Shown here: positions 43,769 to 51,872 of the stretch, piece by piece
How the letters are laid out: every line of letters starts with the position of its first letter
Numbering within the stretch: the first letter of the stretch is position 1
Source: Clostridium carboxidivorans P7
Lineage (GTDB): Bacteria > Bacillota > Clostridia > Clostridiales > Clostridiaceae
Reading direction: 5' to 3'
DNA length: 64,000 nucleotides
Assembly (NCBI RefSeq): GCF_001038625.1
Contig: NZ_CP011803.1
Span: 4,898,001 to 4,962,000 of the forward strand
Translations under genes and position numbers: made by a program
Notes under the pieces: generated by a model
Database searches by the model: none
The model's input: only the letters and a program-made list of their open reading frames with translations
Told to the model about the DNA's origin: nothing

Positions 43769-44044
43769 ATGAAATATGAAAAAGCACAAAATATATTGCC
43801 GCAGCATGTTATTGAATTAATTCAACAGTATGTAGATGGTGGCTATTTATATATACCTAGAAAGTTAAGCAGTAAAAAAGCTTGGGGGGAAAATAGTGGT
43901 ATAAAAAGTAGCTTGAGAAAAAGAAATAGAGAAATTTTTAATAACTATAAAAAAGGTGTATCTGTTAAAGAACTTTCTAAGCAATTTTTTCTTACTGAAG
44001 ATAGTATTAGAAGAATAATTAGAGAAGAAAAACAATTAATATAG
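43769..44044 (+). CDS. CD3324-like small HTH protein
   Basis: A 91-residue protein beginning MKYEKAQNILPQHVIELIQQYVDGGYLYIPRK and ending with an HTH (NYKKGVSVKELSKQFFLTEDSIRRIIREEK, about residues 57-87). It matches what I know as the CD3324 family of clostridia, related to Mor-type activators. ATG 43769 follows TAGGAGCG at 43753-43760. Likely a DNA-binding regulator; target unknown. A strong terminator (44048-44098) follows. Confidence 0.8.
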   Translation: MKYEKAQNILPQHVIELIQQYVDGGYLYIPRKLSSKKAWGENSGIKSSLRKRNREIFNNYKKGVSVKELSKQFFLTEDSIRRIIREEKQLI

Positions 44045-44047
44045 CTG

Positions 44048-44100
44048 AAAAGGATATTTTTATATTATGTAGCTTATATGATATAAAAATATCCTTTTTA
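44048..44100. terminator. Terminator after the CD3324-like gene
   Basis: An 18-bp perfect stem, AAAAGGATATTTTTATAT at 44048 with its complement ending at 44098, followed by TTAATTT. Confidence 0.8.
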
Positions 44101-44122
44101 ATTTGTTGATGGAAAATCAGGC

Positions 44123-44195
44123 AAGTTTATTACAGAATTATTTATGAGCTAGATAAAGTAAAAGAAATGAAGTTATAATTTTATTATAAGCTTTA
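44123..44195 (+). promoter_or_regulatory. Leader/operator shared with the chloramphenicol acetyltransferase gene
   Basis: AAGTTTATTACAGAATTATT and CTAGATAA lead to GTTATAA-N5-TTATAAG (44172-44190). The block aligns with 30793-30860 with about 80% identity by eye, including the palindrome spacing. Confidence 0.7.
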
Positions 44196-44228
44196 GTTGA
44201 GAATGCTTAAGCAAAGGAGTCGAAAAGT

Positions 44229-44864
44229 ATGAAACAAGAACCTAATCCTAATAAGATTTATCCTAGAACTAATGATTTTACTACTGTTTACTTAAAAAAT
44301 GTAATAACTAATTCAAATATAATTGTTGATGATTTTACAATGTATAATGATTTTTATAATGATCCAAAAGATTTTGAAAAGAAAAATGTTTTGTATCATT
44401 ATCCTATTAATAAAGACAAACTTATCATAGAAAAATTTTGTTCCATTGCTTGTGGAGCAAAGTTCATTTTTAACAGTGCCAATCATACACAAAAATCGCT
44501 GTCCACATACCCATTTCCCATTTTCTATGAAGAGTGGGATAATACCATGAAGGTTTGTGAAGCTTGGGATAACAAAGGTAATATTGTAATTGGAAATGAC
44601 GTTTGGATTGGATTTGAAGCTGTAATTATGTCTGGAGTGCATATTGGTGATGGAGCTATTATTGGAACGAGAGCTTTAGTAACGAAAGATGTACCACCAT
44701 ATACTATAGTTGGTGGGATGCCAGCAAGGATTATAAGAAAGCGGTTTGAAGATTCAGTTATAGAAGACTTACTTAAAGTTCAGTGGTGGAATTGGAGTAC
44801 TCAAAAGATATTTGAGAAGTTAGCTGCTATTAGAAATGGAGATATAAGAGCATTAAAAAGATAG
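44229..44864 (+). CDS. Xenobiotic acyltransferase, Vat/CatB family
   Basis: A 211-residue left-handed beta-helix acetyltransferase. The hexapeptide repeats are clear (IVIGNDVWIGFEAVIMSGVHIGDGAIIGTRALVTKDVPPYTIVGGMPARIIRKRF), and the catalytic His86 is in FNSANHTQKSLSTYPF. It is close to the Vat (streptogramin A) and CatB (chloramphenicol) enzymes; I cannot tell which drug it accepts. AAAGGAG at 44214-44220 sets ATG 44229. Its upstream region is homologous to that of the type A chloramphenicol acetyltransferase 13 kb away, so both may be induced together. Confidence 0.88.
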   Translation: MKQEPNPNKIYPRTNDFTTVYLKNVITNSNIIVDDFTMYNDFYNDPKDFEKKNVLYHYPINKDKLIIEKFCSIACGAKFIFNSANHTQKSLSTYPFPIFYEEWDNTMKVCEAWDNKGNIVIGNDVWIGFEAVIMSGVHIGDGAIIGTRALVTKDVPPYTIVGGMPARIIRKRFEDSVIEDLLKVQWWNWSTQKIFEKLAAIRNGDIRALKR

Positions 44865-44876
44865 TGAATATTTTTG

Positions 44877-45071
44877 AGAGGACATAGGACAATTGACAGA
44901 GGACAGTGAAGGAGGATTTTTCTCCATTGCATTACGAAAAATCTTTAATTAAATTTTCAATTACTCGTTTCACTAAAGTGAAACATTGCTAATTTATATA
45001 AATTTAAAGATTATTTTGCGTTAGCAAAAAATCAACCTTCACTGTCCTCTGTACTCTGTCAATTGTCCTCT
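44877..45071. repeat. Palindromic repeat family, copy B
   Basis: A 195-bp element with ends agaggacataggacaattga (left) and the complement at 45071. The inner part has TCTCC.TTGCATTACGAAAAA, the hairpin GTTTCACTAAAGTGAAAC and TTTTGCGTTAGCAAAA. It lies between the Vat-like gene and a hydrolase gene and can act as a transcription barrier. Confidence 0.9.
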
Positions 45072-45103
45072 AAAAATGAGTGGTATATGGAGGAAGAATT
45101 GTA

Positions 45104-45811
45104 ATGATAAAACAAAGTTTAAAAATAGAAAATATACCTGCAATTTTGTGGGGGAATAAGTCAGATAAACTATTTATAGCCGTACATGGCAATATGTCAA
45201 ATAAGTCAGATGATGTTATTGTTGCATTTGTAGAAGAAGCAGTAGCAAAAGGTTACCAGGTGCTAAGTTTCGATTTGCCTGAACATGGTGATCGTAAAAG
45301 TGAAAACTATGCTTGTAAAGTTCAAAATTGTGTTCATGATCTTAATATTATTATGCGTTATGCAAAATCGCTATCAAATAGCATAAGTTTGTTTGCCTGC
45401 AGTATGGGAGCATATTTTAGCTTACTTTCATATAAGAAGGATTCATTAAAACAGTGTTTGTTCCTATCACCTGTGGTAAATATGGAACGTATCATAAATA
45501 ATATGATGACATGGTTTAATGTAAGTGAAAATAGATTGAAAGAAGAAAAAGAAATTTCTACACCTATTGGACAAAAACTTTACTGGGATTACTATTGTTA
45601 TGTAAAAGAGCATCCTATTGTTAATTGGAATAAAGAAACATCAATTTTATATGGTTCAGAGGATGATATATGTGAGTTTGATGTGGTGTCTGATTTTGCT
45701 AAGGCTTTTCACTGTGATCTTCAGGTAATGGAACAGGGGGAACATTATTTTCACACCGAAGAGCAATTGCAGTATTTTAGACAGTGGGCGAAAAAATATA
45801 TCTATGTATAG
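45104..45811 (+). CDS. Alpha/beta hydrolase
   Basis: A 235-residue hydrolase. Oxyanion segment KLFIAVHGNMSNKSDD, nucleophile in SLFACSMGAYFSLL (Ser in a C-S-M-G-A elbow), acidic residue in YGSEDDICEFD and catalytic His in EQGEHYFHTEEQ give a full triad. It resembles small esterase/acyl-hydrolase proteins of unknown substrate. GGAGGAAG at 45089-45096 gives ATG 45104, and the reading from GTG 45080 was rejected. It starts directly after repeat copy B. Confidence 0.85.
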   Translation: MIKQSLKIENIPAILWGNKSDKLFIAVHGNMSNKSDDVIVAFVEEAVAKGYQVLSFDLPEHGDRKSENYACKVQNCVHDLNIIMRYAKSLSNSISLFACSMGAYFSLLSYKKDSLKQCLFLSPVVNMERIINNMMTWFNVSENRLKEEKEISTPIGQKLYWDYYCYVKEHPIVNWNKETSILYGSEDDICEFDVVSDFAKAFHCDLQVMEQGEHYFHTEEQLQYFRQWAKKYIYV

Positions 45812-45820
45812 TTGATAAAA

Positions 45821-45865
45821 AGAAGAACCTAAAATAATCTTAATGGTTCTTCTTTATTTATTTTT
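45821..45865 (+). terminator. Terminator after the hydrolase gene
   Basis: AGAAGAACC (45821-45829) pairs with GGTTCTTCT (45845-45853), followed by TTATTTATTTTTTG. A nearly identical module ends the bceS-like gene at 50083. Confidence 0.85.
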
Positions 45866-45897
45866 TGTAAAAATATGAAAAAGTTCTTTTGATTCAC

Positions 45898-45957
45898 TTG
45901 ACAATGACAATTAACATATTGTATATTAAGGTTACGATATGTAACTTAAATATACAA
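45898..45957 (+). promoter_or_regulatory. Promoter and TetR operator of the flavoprotein operon
   Basis: TTGACA (45898-45903) and TATATT (45922-45927, 18-bp spacer). A 39-bp palindrome (45919-45957) covers the -10: left arm TTGTATATTAAGGTTAC, 5-bp centre, right arm complementary at 15 of 17 positions. A close relative precedes the TetR gene at 48161-48199. Confidence 0.75.
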
Positions 45958-46054
45958 TGCGTTGACAAAATTATATAATGTTATTTTTATTGTTTATGAA
46001 TAGAAAGTAGGCCATGATAGGTGTTTTTAGTTAAAGATGGGAGGAAATGAGGGA

Positions 46055-46777
46055 ATGAAAAAAAATATTAAAATTGTTGGGGTGATAAGCAGTTCGAAAG
46101 TTAATGGTAATACTGCTGCACTTGTTAGAGAAGCACTTAAAGGTGCGGAAGAAGAGGGGGCGTCAATAAAAGAAATTTTTTTGGCTAAGCATAATCTTGG
46201 TTTTTGCACAGGATGTTTAGCATGTACAGCTAAGGGAAAATGCCCACTACCAGATGATTTTGAGGAAATTAGAAAGGTTATCTATGAAGCAGATGGAATT
46301 ATTTTAGGTTCTCCAACCTACGCTGCAGAGTATAATGCAATAATGAAGTGCTTTATTGAGAGATTGGGACCATATACCCTGTATGCTTCTTTAATGGGAG
46401 ACAAATATGGAGCAGGAATATCTACGGCTTATGGTGAGGGAATGGCAAAGAAGGTTGCTAAAAAGCTTACTGGTATGTTTCAATTTGGAATATTTAGAAG
46501 AAGTTATGTATCTGGATTTTTAGGGGTGGGTACTATGTTTAAGGGTACTGAGAAGAAGACTTTTGAAAATCAAGATGCAATGAGAAAGGCACATACTTTG
46601 GGAAGAAAAATAACAAGTGATATAAAAAATGATAATAAATATCCTTTTCAAAATTTAATTATGAGGTTAATTATATGGCTGTATTTAAAACCTGTATTCA
46701 AAAAGAAAATTTTAAAATGTAAAGATGGAGAAGAGTATGCTACATATAACAGTCTTTCAAAAAGGGGGTTAATTTAA
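46055..46777 (+). CDS. Flavodoxin/NADPH-dependent FMN reductase family protein
   Basis: A 240-residue flavoprotein of the iron-sulfur flavoprotein/FMN reductase type. The FMN-binding segment is GVISSSKVNGNTAALVREAL, the Cys-rich CTGCLACTAKGKCPLPDD could hold an iron-sulfur cluster, and ADGIILGSPTYAAEYNAIMKCFIERLG is the second FMN loop. GGGAGG at 46039-46044 and GAGGG directly ahead point to ATG 46055. The metallohydrolase gene follows 55 bp downstream. The pair is probably repressed by the TetR protein encoded in the opposite direction. Confidence 0.87.
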   Translation: MKKNIKIVGVISSSKVNGNTAALVREALKGAEEEGASIKEIFLAKHNLGFCTGCLACTAKGKCPLPDDFEEIRKVIYEADGIILGSPTYAAEYNAIMKCFIERLGPYTLYASLMGDKYGAGISTAYGEGMAKKVAKKLTGMFQFGIFRRSYVSGFLGVGTMFKGTEKKTFENQDAMRKAHTLGRKITSDIKNDNKYPFQNLIMRLIIWLYLKPVFKKKILKCKDGEEYATYNSLSKRGLI

Positions 46778-46831
46778 ATAAAAATTATTTAATAGGAGAA
46801 GTTTATAAAAAAATTTAGGAAGTGTAAATAA

Positions 46832-47446
46832 ATGAAAATAACTGATAATGTGTATGCACTAGAATCTACAAAAGGATCTTATGCATATATAATACTTGGT
46901 AAGGAAACAATCCTTGTTGACACAGGACAGATGTGGCAAGGAAAAGGAATTTTAAAAGAACTTTCAGCTATGAATATAAAATTACAGGATATAAAACATA
47001 TAGTATTAACTCATCATGATTTGGATCATGTGGGAAATGCTCATATGCTTCAAAAGGTGACTAATGCTAAGCTGTGGGCAGCTAAAGAAGATATTCCATA
47101 TATTAAAGGATATAAAAATAGACCTGGAATAAAAAGAATTTTTTCATTTTTATTCAGGGTAAGAAAACCAGAAAATGTATATGCTTATAACAAGGATATA
47201 AGAATTGGAGATATAGAAATTATAGCAACTCCAGGTCATACACCTGGACATGTTTGTATACTTTATAAAGATGTATTATTTGCAGGAGATTTAGTAGATT
47301 CTAGAAAAGGACAATTAAGGCCATATCCTAATATGAACTGGAACAAAGATGAACTTATGAAATCCATTAAAAGCATATCTAACATTTCATTTAAATGGGT
47401 ATGTCCAGCACATGGAATACCTATAAAAAGGGAACTACTATATTAA
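46832..47446 (+). CDS. MBL-fold metallohydrolase
   Basis: A 204-residue metallo-beta-lactamase fold hydrolase. The zinc site is complete: LTHHDLDHVGN (residues 60-69), TPGHTPGHV, FAGDLVD and CPAHGIPI. It resembles the glyoxalase II-like quorum/lactonase-type group; substrate not predictable. It follows the flavoprotein gene, with a terminator whose stem overlaps its 3' end (GAACTACTATA at 47432 with its complement at 47455-47465). Confidence 0.9.
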   Translation: MKITDNVYALESTKGSYAYIILGKETILVDTGQMWQGKGILKELSAMNIKLQDIKHIVLTHHDLDHVGNAHMLQKVTNAKLWAAKEDIPYIKGYKNRPGIKRIFSFLFRVRKPENVYAYNKDIRIGDIEIIATPGHTPGHVCILYKDVLFAGDLVDSRKGQLRPYPNMNWNKDELMKSIKSISNISFKWVCPAHGIPIKRELLY

Positions 47447-47477
47447 ATTCTTAGTATAGTAGTTCTCATTTTATATT

Positions 47478-48122
47478 TTATGAATTTTTGCTACGAAAAG
47501 CATCACATAGTAAATTGATATTAAATTGTATAAATTGTTCTTCATTAAGTGAAAAGTGGTTTAGGAAGGTTTTTCCTGATACGGAAAGCATGTGAAAAAA
47601 ACCAGTTATTGAAAATTCAGCGGAATAGGTTCCACTCATTGTATCAATATCTTTACGTATACTTCCATCTTCCTTACCTTCATTAATTATTTTTGCAATT
47701 TTTTGTGCTACTAATTCAGTAATTTTATTAAATTCTTCATGCTTAGGTGTAGGTTCTTTCTTGGATTTTATATACCCAACATAGTTCATCAATTCTAAAG
47801 TTTTGGGAAAATCTTTATAAAATTTATAATAAGCATATGATAAGTTTTTAAGCTTTTCAAAACCTGTTTTACCATTTTGGGTTTCTTCTTCAAAATAACA
47901 TAGAAGCTTTTGAAAGCCTCTAATTATTACTGCAAAATACAAATCTTCTTTATCAGCAAAATATTGATATATAGTTTTCCTTGTGAATTGTGCATGTTTG
48001 GCTATTTCCTCCATTGAGGCTCCACTATAGCCTGTAGTACTAAATACTTGTTCTGCTGCATCTATTATATCGTCTTCTCTCATGCGTCGTTCTTTTTCTC
48101 TTCTAGATATTGTGGTATCCAT
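47478..48122 (-). CDS. TetR/AcrR family transcriptional regulator
   Basis: A 214-residue repressor with a complete N-terminal HTH (RMREDDIIDAAEQVFSTTGYSGASMEEIAKHAQFTRKTIYQYFADKEDLYFA, about residues 13-64) and an all-helical ligand domain. It is convergent with the flavoprotein-metallohydrolase operon. The palindrome in front of its own gene is nearly the same as the one in front of that operon, which supports control of both. AGGAGG on the minus strand at 48130-48135 gives the start. Confidence 0.9.
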   Translation of the reverse strand: MDTTISRREKERRMREDDIIDAAEQVFSTTGYSGASMEEIAKHAQFTRKTIYQYFADKEDLYFAVIIRGFQKLLCYFEEETQNGKTGFEKLKNLSYAYYKFYKDFPKTLELMNYVGYIKSKKEPTPKHEEFNKITELVAQKIAKIINEGKEDGSIRKDIDTMSGTYSAEFSITGFFHMLSVSGKTFLNHFSLNEEQFIQFNINLLCDAFRSKNS

Positions 48123-48160
48123 TAAAATATTTCCTCCTATTTGATAATTATAATCTACAA

Positions 48161-48199
48161 GGTGTATATTTGGTTACAGTATGTAATCTTAGGATACAA
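48161..48199 (-). promoter_or_regulatory. TetR operator in front of its own gene
   Basis: On the minus strand it reads TTGTATCCTAAGATTAC, 5 bp, GTAACCAAATATACACC. It shares CATATTGTAT..TAAG.TTAC and GTAAC...ATATACA with the operator at 45919-45957. Confidence 0.7.
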
Positions 48200-48345
48200 T
48201 ATGTGCAAAATGAGTATATAATATAATTTTTTGCCTGTCAAGAAATGGAGCAATTAAATTGTTTTTATCCAAATTATTGAAAGTTATCTCTTTATCATTT
48301 AAACTTAAATTGTATATTAGGATGCAGAATTGGAGAAAAATCAAT

Positions 48346-49038
48346 ATGAAATATAAAATATATATTGTAGAAGATGATATTTCAATAAGTGCTGTGTTAA
48401 AAGAGTGCATTGATAAGTATGGTTTTCAAGTAGAAACAGTAGAAAACTTTGGAAAGGTAATGGAGGGCTTTAATGAATATAATCCAGATTTAGTATTATT
48501 GGATGTTAATTTACCTAAATTTGATGGATTTTACTGGTGCAGAAAGATAAGACAACAATCAAAGGTACCTATAATATTTATATCTGCAAGAGACAGTGGA
48601 ATGGATCAGGTTATGGCTTTAGAAAGTGGGGCTGATGATTATATAACTAAACCTTTTTATTACGATTTGGTTATTGCAAAAATAAAAAGCCACTTAAGAA
48701 GAGCTTTTGGAGATTATGCACCTAAAATAGAAGAAAGAATAGTTGAAGTTGATGGCCTTAGATTTTATCCAGAAAGATTGGAATTAGAATTTAAGGAACA
48801 AAGGTTAATTATAACTAAAAGAGAAGGGATATTGATAGAATATCTTATGAAAAAATATCCTAAGGTAGTTAGTAGAGATTTTCTTTTAGAAAAAATATGG
48901 GATGACATTGAATTTGTAGAGGAAAACACTCTAAGCGTAAATATCAGCAGGATAAGAAAAAGACTTCAGAATTTAGGCATAGATGGAGGGATAGAGACTA
49001 TAAGGGGAGCAGGTTATAGGTTAAATAAAACCTGGTAG
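48346..49038 (+). CDS. OmpR-family response regulator (BceR-like)
   Basis: A 230-residue regulator: YIVEDD (acidic pair), LVLLDVNLPKFDG (phospho-acceptor), IFISARDSGMD, DDYITKPF (Lys), then the winged helix (IITKREGILIEYLMKKYPKVVSRDFLLEKIWDD, NTLSVNISRIRKRL, IRGAGYRLN). I chose ATG 48346 after TGGAGAA; the longer reading from 48259 has no site. The cluster with an intramembrane-sensing kinase, uppP and a BceAB-type transporter is typical of bacitracin and related peptide resistance. Confidence 0.92.
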   Translation: MKYKIYIVEDDISISAVLKECIDKYGFQVETVENFGKVMEGFNEYNPDLVLLDVNLPKFDGFYWCRKIRQQSKVPIIFISARDSGMDQVMALESGADDYITKPFYYDLVIAKIKSHLRRAFGDYAPKIEERIVEVDGLRFYPERLELEFKEQRLIITKREGILIEYLMKKYPKVVSRDFLLEKIWDDIEFVEENTLSVNISRIRKRLQNLGIDGGIETIRGAGYRLNKTW

Positions 49039-49045
49039 ATATGAT

Positions 49046-50038
49046 ATGAATTTATTTTTTAAACATAATAAAGGTTATATTTTTATATATTTAATGAGTT
49101 TAATTCTTACAATAATGTATTGCAATGTTATGGGATTTATAAAAGTTGGTGAGATTATTTATATATTCATGTTCAATACATTTATTTTGGTCTGTTTTTT
49201 AGTCTTTAAATATTATCAAAATAGACGGTTATATAAACTATTGAAGAATGGAATTACATCCTTAAATGGTGCTTTTGTAGAACTAGGCAGCTCAGAATTA
49301 GGTGAAAATATTTCCAATATATTAAAACAACAGCATAATTTATATGATGCTGAAATAAGGAAATCAAACAAGATTCACAATGAGCATTTAACTTTTATCA
49401 ATCAATGGGTTCATCAAATGAAAACACCTTTGTCCGTAATACAACTTCAGCTTAAAGAATATGAAGGAGAAGAAGTAGCTTTAAGTATTGAAGAAGAGGT
49501 TAATAAATTAAATAAAGGTTTAAATATGGCAATGTATTATGCAAGAATAGATTCTTTTAAAAAGGATTTTTTAGTAGAGAAGGTTGATTTGAAGAGTTTA
49601 GTTCTTGACATAGTAAATGAAGAAAAAAGAATTTTTATAAAGAATAAAATAATTCCTAGATTGGAAATTGATAAAGATATTAGAGTTTATAGTGATAAAA
49701 AGTGGTTGAAGTTTATATTAGACCAGTTGATTATTAATGGTATTAAGTATTCAAAGGATAAAGGAAAAGAATTAATTATAAAATCCTGCGAATATGAAAA
49801 GAAAATTAAATTGAGCGTCATTGATAGTGGAATAGGAATTCCAAGTAAGGATATTAAAAAAGTATTTGATGCATTTTTTACTGGAGAAAATGGACGTAGG
49901 TTTGGAGAATCTACAGGTATGGGATTATATATAGTAAAAGAAGTATGCAAAAATTTGGGACATGAGGTGGAGATAAAGTCTAATATTAATGAAGGAACAA
50001 AAGTTACAATAATATTTGCATGTTTTCCATCACAATAG
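49046..50038 (+). CDS. Intramembrane-sensing histidine kinase (BceS-like)
   Basis: A 330-residue kinase with two N-terminal membrane segments (about residues 10-30 and 36-55) and almost no extracellular loop, as in BceS-type kinases that sense through their transporter. The phospho-acceptor is in FINQWVHQMKTPLSVIQLQ. The ATPase has N box LDQLIINGIKYSK, G1 VIDSGIGI and G2 STGMGLYIVKEV. It starts 7 bp after the regulator. A terminator follows, then uppP and the transporter genes. Confidence 0.92.
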   Translation: MNLFFKHNKGYIFIYLMSLILTIMYCNVMGFIKVGEIIYIFMFNTFILVCFLVFKYYQNRRLYKLLKNGITSLNGAFVELGSSELGENISNILKQQHNLYDAEIRKSNKIHNEHLTFINQWVHQMKTPLSVIQLQLKEYEGEEVALSIEEEVNKLNKGLNMAMYYARIDSFKKDFLVEKVDLKSLVLDIVNEEKRIFIKNKIIPRLEIDKDIRVYSDKKWLKFILDQLIINGIKYSKDKGKELIIKSCEYEKKIKLSVIDSGIGIPSKDIKKVFDAFFTGENGRRFGESTGMGLYIVKEVCKNLGHEVEIKSNINEGTKVTIIFACFPSQ

Positions 50039-50082
50039 TCAAGTTTTATGCATTAATATTAAAATATAGATTGAAATCATAA

Positions 50083-50130
50083 TGAAGAAGAATCTAAAAT
50101 AATCTTAAGATTCTTCTTTATTTATTTTTT
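50083..50130 (+). terminator. Terminator after the kinase gene
   Basis: AAGAAGAATCT at 50085 pairs with AGATTCTTCTT at 50108-50118, then TATTTATTTTTTG. The loop CTAAAATAATCTTAA and tail are the same as in the terminator at 45821. Confidence 0.85.
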
Positions 50131-50148
50131 GAAAATAGTTGTATAAAC

Positions 50149-50188
50149 AAAGCTTACATACATGTCACATTCACGTAAGCTTTGTAGA
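50149..50188 (+). promoter_or_regulatory. Probable BceR-type operator in front of uppP-bceAB
   Basis: CAAAGCTTAC (50149-50158) and GTAAGCTTTG (50175-50184) form an inverted repeat. Inside it TTACA-N4-TGTCA (50154-50167) fits the TnACA-N4-TGTnA pattern that I associate with BceR-like regulators. It precedes uppP by 70 bp. Confidence 0.5.
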
Positions 50189-50258
50189 TAGCACCTTACA
50201 CATTATTATTATAGACTATATACAAGTAATGAATAGTTTGTAAGGAGTGTGTGTAGGC

Positions 50259-51110
50259 ATGGATATAATATTTATATTAAAAGCAATTATAATAGCCATA
50301 GTAGAAGGAGTAACTGAGTTTATTCCAGTATCTTCTACAGGACATATGATATTAGTTGGATGGGCAATTGGATTCAAAGGAGAATTCACAAAGATGTTTG
50401 AAGTTGTAATTCAGCTTGGGGCAATAATGGCAGTAGTTGTTTTGTACTGGAAAAAAATCAAAGAAAGTATAGTAGAATTTTTAAAATTTATATTTACTAA
50501 AGGAAGAGAAGGAAAGACAGGTTTTAAATTTGGAATAAATGTTATTGCATCATCTATACCAATGGGAATTGCAGGAGTGTTGTTTTATAGTAAAATAAAA
50601 TCAAGGTTTATACCAGAAGCTGTAATAATAGGATTTGTAGTTGGGGGATTATTGTTATTAATAGTTGAAAATAAGTTTAGAAATAGAAAGCATAAAATTG
50701 AAAGTATAGATAACATAACTCCTAAGCAAGCATTTAAAGTTGGTTTATTTCAGTTACTTTGTATGTGGCCTGGAATGTCCAGAAGTGCATCTACAATAAT
50801 GGGTGGCTGGATTGCAGGATTATCCACCCCAATAGCAGCAGAATTTTCATTTTTTATGGCAATCCCAGCTATGATAGGATCTACAGGAAAAGATTTATTT
50901 GAATTTGATTATTCGATAATGACACCAACATTCTGGATTTCACTAATATTAGGATTTGTTGTAGCATTTATAGTAGCTTTGATTGTTATGAGAAAATTTA
51001 TAGACTTTTTGAAAAAGAAACCAATGAAGGTATTTGCAATTTATAGAATTATAGCAGGTAGTTTGCTTGGAATATTAGTATTAACAAAGGTTATTACTTT
51101 AGCAGTATAG
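50259..51110 (+). CDS. uppP: Undecaprenyl-diphosphatase (BacA type)
   Basis: A 283-residue membrane enzyme that dephosphorylates undecaprenyl diphosphate to recycle the wall-lipid carrier, the target of bacitracin. The two active-site regions are clear: AIVEGVTEFIPVSSTGHMILVG near the N-terminus and CMWPGMSRSASTIMGGWIAG (about residues 167-187). About seven to eight membrane segments. ATG 50259 follows AAGGAG at 50242-50247; GTG codons between were less well placed. It is encoded between the kinase and transporter genes, so the module combines target protection with lipid-carrier recycling. Confidence 0.95.
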   Translation: MDIIFILKAIIIAIVEGVTEFIPVSSTGHMILVGWAIGFKGEFTKMFEVVIQLGAIMAVVVLYWKKIKESIVEFLKFIFTKGREGKTGFKFGINVIASSIPMGIAGVLFYSKIKSRFIPEAVIIGFVVGGLLLLIVENKFRNRKHKIESIDNITPKQAFKVGLFQLLCMWPGMSRSASTIMGGWIAGLSTPIAAEFSFFMAIPAMIGSTGKDLFEFDYSIMTPTFWISLILGFVVAFIVALIVMRKFIDFLKKKPMKVFAIYRIIAGSLLGILVLTKVITLAV

Positions 51111-51125
51111 AAAGGGGTGGTGTAA

Positions 51126-51872
51126 ATGAAGATTTTAGAAGTTATGAATTTGAGCAAGGTATATGGCAGAAAAGTGGTATTTAATGCATTAGATAATATA
51201 AGTTTTGATATAGAAAAAGGAGAATTTGTAGGGATAATGGGGCCCTCAGGTAGTGGAAAGACAACACTATTAAATATGATTTCAACAGTGGATAAACCCA
51301 GTTCAGGAGAAATAAAAATAAATGATAAAAATCCGTTAAACCTTAAAGGTGATGATTTGGCTTTGTTTAGAAGGAGAGAATTAGGATTTGTATTTCAAGA
51401 TTTTAATTTGTTGGATACTTTAACTGTTGGGGAAAATATAGTACTTCCACTTACACTAGATGGAGTATCAGTTAAGAAACAGGATTGTGAGCTGAAAAGA
51501 ATATCAAATATTCTGGGTATACACAACTTAATTAATAAGAGGACCTTTGAAATATCAGGAGGTCAGTCTCAAAGAACAGCTATTGCAAGAGCTTTAATAC
51601 ATAAACCTACTTTGCTGCTAGCAGATGAGCCTACTGGTAATTTGGATTCAAAGGCTGCTAAAACTGTAATGGAGTTATTTGAAAAAATCAATAGAGAAGA
51701 ACAGGTAACTACAATGATGGTAACTCATGATCCATTATCAGCAAGTTATTGTAGTAGGATTCTATTTATAAAAGATGGAACTATATATAATGAAATTTAT
51801 AAAGGAGATAGTAGACAACAATTTTATCAAGAAATTATTGATGTGCTTGCATTACTTGGAGGTGAAAATTAA
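51126..51872 (+). CDS. ABC transporter ATP-binding protein (BceA-like)
   Basis: A 248-residue ATPase: Walker A GPSGSGKTTLLNMIS (about residues 40-54), Q loop FVFQDFNLLDTLTV, signature ISGGQSQRTAIARALI, Walker B LLLADEPTGNLDS, and VTHDP. It matches BceA/LolD-type ATPases of peptide-detoxifying transporters. GGGGTGG at 51114-51120 precedes ATG. The permease start overlaps the stop by one base (TAATG). Confidence 0.95.
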   Translation: MKILEVMNLSKVYGRKVVFNALDNISFDIEKGEFVGIMGPSGSGKTTLLNMISTVDKPSSGEIKINDKNPLNLKGDDLALFRRRELGFVFQDFNLLDTLTVGENIVLPLTLDGVSVKKQDCELKRISNILGIHNLINKRTFEISGGQSQRTAIARALIHKPTLLLADEPTGNLDSKAAKTVMELFEKINREEQVTTMMVTHDPLSASYCSRILFIKDGTIYNEIYKGDSRQQFYQEIIDVLALLGGEN

